The notes beneath the pieces are model-generated. The model saw only the letters and a list, made by a program, of their open reading frames with translations, had not been told where the DNA came from and ran no database searches. Positions 41,122 to 43,017 of a stretch of DNA of 43,017 nucleotides are shown here, piece after piece. How positions within the stretch are numbered: the first letter of the stretch is position 1; each line of letters opens with the position of its first letter. The stretch comes from Arthrobacter rhizophilus (GTDB lineage: Bacteria; Actinomycetota; Actinomycetes; Actinomycetales; Micrococcaceae), in the NCBI RefSeq assembly GCF_026241105.1, contig NZ_JAPFFT010000030.1:1-43017 (forward strand), read 5' to 3'. The translations under genes were made by a program, and so were the position numbers.

Positions 41122-42438
41122 CTACTGGGCGGCGTAAAGGGTCTTGGCCTGCGCTTCAAGGTTCTTGACGTCCACGGTGCCGTCCTTGATGAAGGACTGC
41201 AGCGCGGGGATCATCACGTTGTTGGCCATGGCGGGGAGGGCGTCGCGGTCCAGGAATTGGCTGATGTACTTGGCGTTGGCGATGGTGTCCGCGCACTTCT
41301 TGTTCAGCGGGGTGAACTTTGACGTGTCGGCGCCCTTGACGGTGGCGATGTTGGAGGTGTCCACGGCTGCGTAGGCGTTCTGTCCCTCGGCGGATCCCAA
41401 GAAGGCGAGGAAATCGTGGGCGGCCTGGTTGTCGCCGCCCTTTTTGGAGAGAAGCAGACCATCGATGGGAGCTTCGACGGCGTCGGTGCCTTCCACGGCA
41501 ATCTCCGGGAAGGGGAAGAAGTCGATGTCTGCCAGCACCGCGGGATCCGTGAACTGCTGGGTCACGAAGGAGCCCAGCAGGTACATGCCGGTCTTCTTGG
41601 CCTCAAGGGCTTTGGCCGCGTCCTGCCAGGTCTGGCCGAGGGCAGCTGGATCCTGGAACGGCAGCAGGGCCTTCCAGGTGTCAAACACGTCGCTGACCTT
41701 CTTCTGATCCCAACTTTCCTTGTGGGCGGTCAGGTCCACGTGGAACTGGTATCCGTTGAGGCGCATGTTGATGTAGTCAAAGGTTCCCATGGCCGGCCAG
41801 CCGTCCTTGTCCGCGAACCCGATGGGGATGATGCCGTCACCCTTCATCTTGGCGGCCAGGGTCTTCAGCTCGTCGAACGTCTTCGGGACTGCGTAGCCCT
41901 TTTCGGCCCAGAAGCTCTTCCGGTAGAAGAAGCCCCAGGGGTAGTTGTAGTTGGGGACCAGGTACATCTTGCCGTCGGGGCCGGTGGAGGCTTTCTTCAT
42001 GGCATCGGAGAAGTTGCCGCCGATCTTTGCCCAGACGTCGTCCACAGGAGCCAGCAGGCCCTTACCCGCGTAGTACTGCATGCGGTAGCCCGCGAACCAG
42101 GTGAACGCGTCATCCGGGCTGCCCTGGAGGTAGGAGTTGATTTTGTTCTGGAAATCGTTGTGGGGAACCACGTTGGTGGCCACCGTGATGCCGGATTTCT
42201 TGGTGAAAGCGTCGGTGACGGCCTTGTAGGCGTTCTTGGGCACCTCGTCCGAGGAACCTGAGCCGAAAGTCAGGCTCTTCGAGGAGGCTCCCGGAGCCGG
42301 GCCGGAGCCTCCGGTGCAAGCCGCCAGCAGCGGAATGCCCGCCAAGCCGGCAGCACCGATACCGAGCGTTTTCAGGATGGTGCGGCGTCCAGGCCCGGCG
42401 TTGTGGGCCGACTGGAACGGGTCAAGATTCGCTGCCAT
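41122..42438 (-). CDS. Sugar ABC transporter substrate-binding lipoprotein (beta-galactoside type)
   Basis: 438 aa. The N-terminus combines a twin-arginine motif GRRTILKTLG (Arg18-Arg19) with a lipobox LLAAC (Cys41), so it is probably a Tat-exported lipoprotein. The mature domain is a solute-binding family 1 fold (LQGSPDDAFTWFAGYRMQYYAGKGLL; YNYPWGFFYRKSFW). GGGAGAGA lies upstream of the ATG. First gene of the beta-galactoside operon, preceded by a Crp-like site and a DeoR-type direct repeat. Confidence 0.93.
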   Translation of the reverse strand: MAANLDPFQSAHNAGPGRRTILKTLGIGAAGLAGIPLLAACTGGSGPAPGASSKSLTFGSGSSDEVPKNAYKAVTDAFTKKSGITVATNVVPHNDFQNKINSYLQGSPDDAFTWFAGYRMQYYAGKGLLAPVDDVWAKIGGNFSDAMKKASTGPDGKMYLVPNYNYPWGFFYRKSFWAEKGYAVPKTFDELKTLAAKMKGDGIIPIGFADKDGWPAMGTFDYINMRLNGYQFHVDLTAHKESWDQKKVSDVFDTWKALLPFQDPAALGQTWQDAAKALEAKKTGMYLLGSFVTQQFTDPAVLADIDFFPFPEIAVEGTDAVEAPIDGLLLSKKGGDNQAAHDFLAFLGSAEGQNAYAAVDTSNIATVKGADTSKFTPLNKKCADTIANAKYISQFLDRDALPAMANNVMIPALQSFIKDGTVDVKNLEAQAKTLYAAQ

Positions 42439-42465
42439 GTTCTCTCCCTTGAAAAGCGTGGTGCT

Positions 42466-42481
42466 TGTGAGTTATCTCACG
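42466..42481. promoter_or_regulatory. Crp/GlxR-like site in the beta-galactoside leader
   Basis: TGTGAGTTATCTCACG differs from TGTGA-N6-TCACA at the last base only. It lies 28 bases upstream of the binding-protein ATG and just downstream of the -10-like TATAGT, the same arrangement as at 33784-33799. Confidence 0.5.
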
Positions 42482-42490
42482 TAGAACTCG

Positions 42491-42523
42491 ACTATAACCG
42501 CTCAAAAGAGAACATGAAAGAAC
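42491..42523 (-). promoter_or_regulatory. Promoter and direct-repeat operator of the beta-galactoside operon
   Basis: Minus strand -10 TATAGT (42491-42496) with a poor -35. Upstream, AAAAGAGAAC (42504-42513) and ATGAAAGAAC (42514-42523) form a 10-bp-period direct repeat over the -35 zone, a layout common for DeoR-family operators. The DeoR gene ends this operon. Confidence 0.45.
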
Positions 42524-42558
42524 TAAATATAACATTCTTGCGACGGCGGGTTTCATGA

Positions 42559-42598
42559 CAAAGGCGGCGGTCCTCGTGGGAGGGGACCGCCGCCTTTG
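42559..42598 (-). terminator. Terminator of acetyl-CoA synthetase
   Basis: Perfect 15-bp stem CAAAGGCGGCGGTCC (42559-42573 with 42584-42598), 10-nt loop, 39 bp after the acs stop on the minus strand. It insulates the beta-galactoside promoter. Confidence 0.85.
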
Positions 42599-42636
42599 CG
42601 TGGTGGTTTGGTGCCGTGGGTGGCCCGGTGAGGGGC

Positions 42637-43017
42637 TTACTTCTTCAGCGATTCGGCGATCTGGGCCATGATGGTGGGGTCCGAGAGGGTGGTGGCGTCG
42701 CCGGGTTCGCGGCCTTCGGCGACGTCCTTGAGGAGGCGGCGCATGATCTTCCCGGACCGTGTTTTGGGCAGTTCGGGGACCACGAGGATGTGCTTGGGTT
42801 TGGCGATGGGGCCGATTTCCTTGCCCACGTGGTTGCGCAGTTCGGCGACGGTGGCGTCGCCGCTGTCCTGTCCCGACGGGGCGGATTCGCGCAGGATGAC
42901 GAACGCGACCACGGCCTGGCCGGTGGTTTCGTCGGCGGCCCCGACGACGGCGGCCTCGGCCACCCACGGGTGGGAGACGAGCGCGGATTCGATTTCGGTG
43001 GTGGAGAGCCGGTGTCC
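42637..43017 (-). CDS. acs: Acetyl-CoA synthetase, C-terminal part (runs off the right edge)
   Basis: The last 126 residues of the AMP-forming acetate:CoA ligase. The fragment begins GHRLSTTEIESALVSHPWVAEAAVVG, the hinge and C-terminal domain start, and ends with PKTRSGKIMRRLLKDVAEG, which holds the Lys that adenylates acetate and is the usual acetylation-controlled residue. The N-terminal ATP-binding domain lies beyond 43017. It probably supports growth on acetate and is transcribed independently of the sugar operon because of the terminator that follows it. Confidence 0.93.
   Translation of the reverse strand, partial: GHRLSTTEIESALVSHPWVAEAAVVGAADETTGQAVVAFVILRESAPSGQDSGDATVAELRNHVGKEIGPIAKPKHILVVPELPKTRSGKIMRRLLKDVAEGREPGDATTLSDPTIMAQIAESLKK

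Overview
The window is a high-GC actinobacterial chromosome segment, most like Arthrobacter, Paenarthrobacter or Pseudarthrobacter (Micrococcaceae). This rests on its GC-rich codon use, frequent GTG and TTG starts, and gene families and gene order typical of that group. One block (ponA2-like PBP, metallophosphoesterase, DUF4177, RidA, Nudix, Crp, MarP-like protease) is recognisably the M. tuberculosis Rv3671c-Rv3683 neighbourhood. There is no sign of phage, plasmid or transposase.

Layout, left to right. 1-3.6 kb: a divergent partial gene at the left edge, then an NCS1 hydantoin/allantoin-type permease, an Asp/Glu/hydantoin racemase-family protein lacking one of its two catalytic cysteines, and an SDR. 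3.6-6.3 kb: divergent glutaminase and DctA/GltP-type symporter. 6.3-10.7 kb, all minus strand: a DUF1214/DUF1254 pair, an SCP-like protein, an asparaginase and a five-helix membrane molybdoenzyme with an internal Tat motif. 10.9-13.2 kb: purD-purC. 13.3-15.0 kb: an XRE-TPR regulator divergent from a small secreted precursor containing four copies of an (I/T)G(I/N)WPDPM octapeptide. 15.26 kb: tRNA-Pro(CGG). 15.4-19.1 kb: a heterodimeric ABC exporter. 19.4-26.5 kb: the cell-envelope block with Crp. 26.6-28.1 kb: a DUF2332 protein and aroQ. 28.2-36.2 kb: an alpha-galactosidase/ABC-importer operon with a divergent oxidoreductase-LacI pair. 36.3-42.4 kb: a beta-galactosidase (GH42)/ABC-importer operon ending in a DeoR regulator. 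Right edge: the C-terminal part of acetyl-CoA synthetase.

The galactoside half reads as one physiological module. There are two permease pairs with their own binding proteins, two glycosidases acting inside the cell, dedicated repressors (LacI, DeoR), and Crp/GlxR-like sites at the same place in both leaders. Neither operon has an ATPase, so a shared MsiK-type ATPase elsewhere is expected. In both operons a perfect hairpin follows the binding-protein gene.

The most striking item is the XRE-TPR regulator plus tandem-peptide precursor at 13.28-14.97 kb. It looks like an uncharacterised RRNPP-style peptide signalling pair whose precursor is laid out like yeast alpha-factor. A second undescribed element is a 79-bp nested palindrome present three times between genes (10.77, 19.22 and 26.49 kb).
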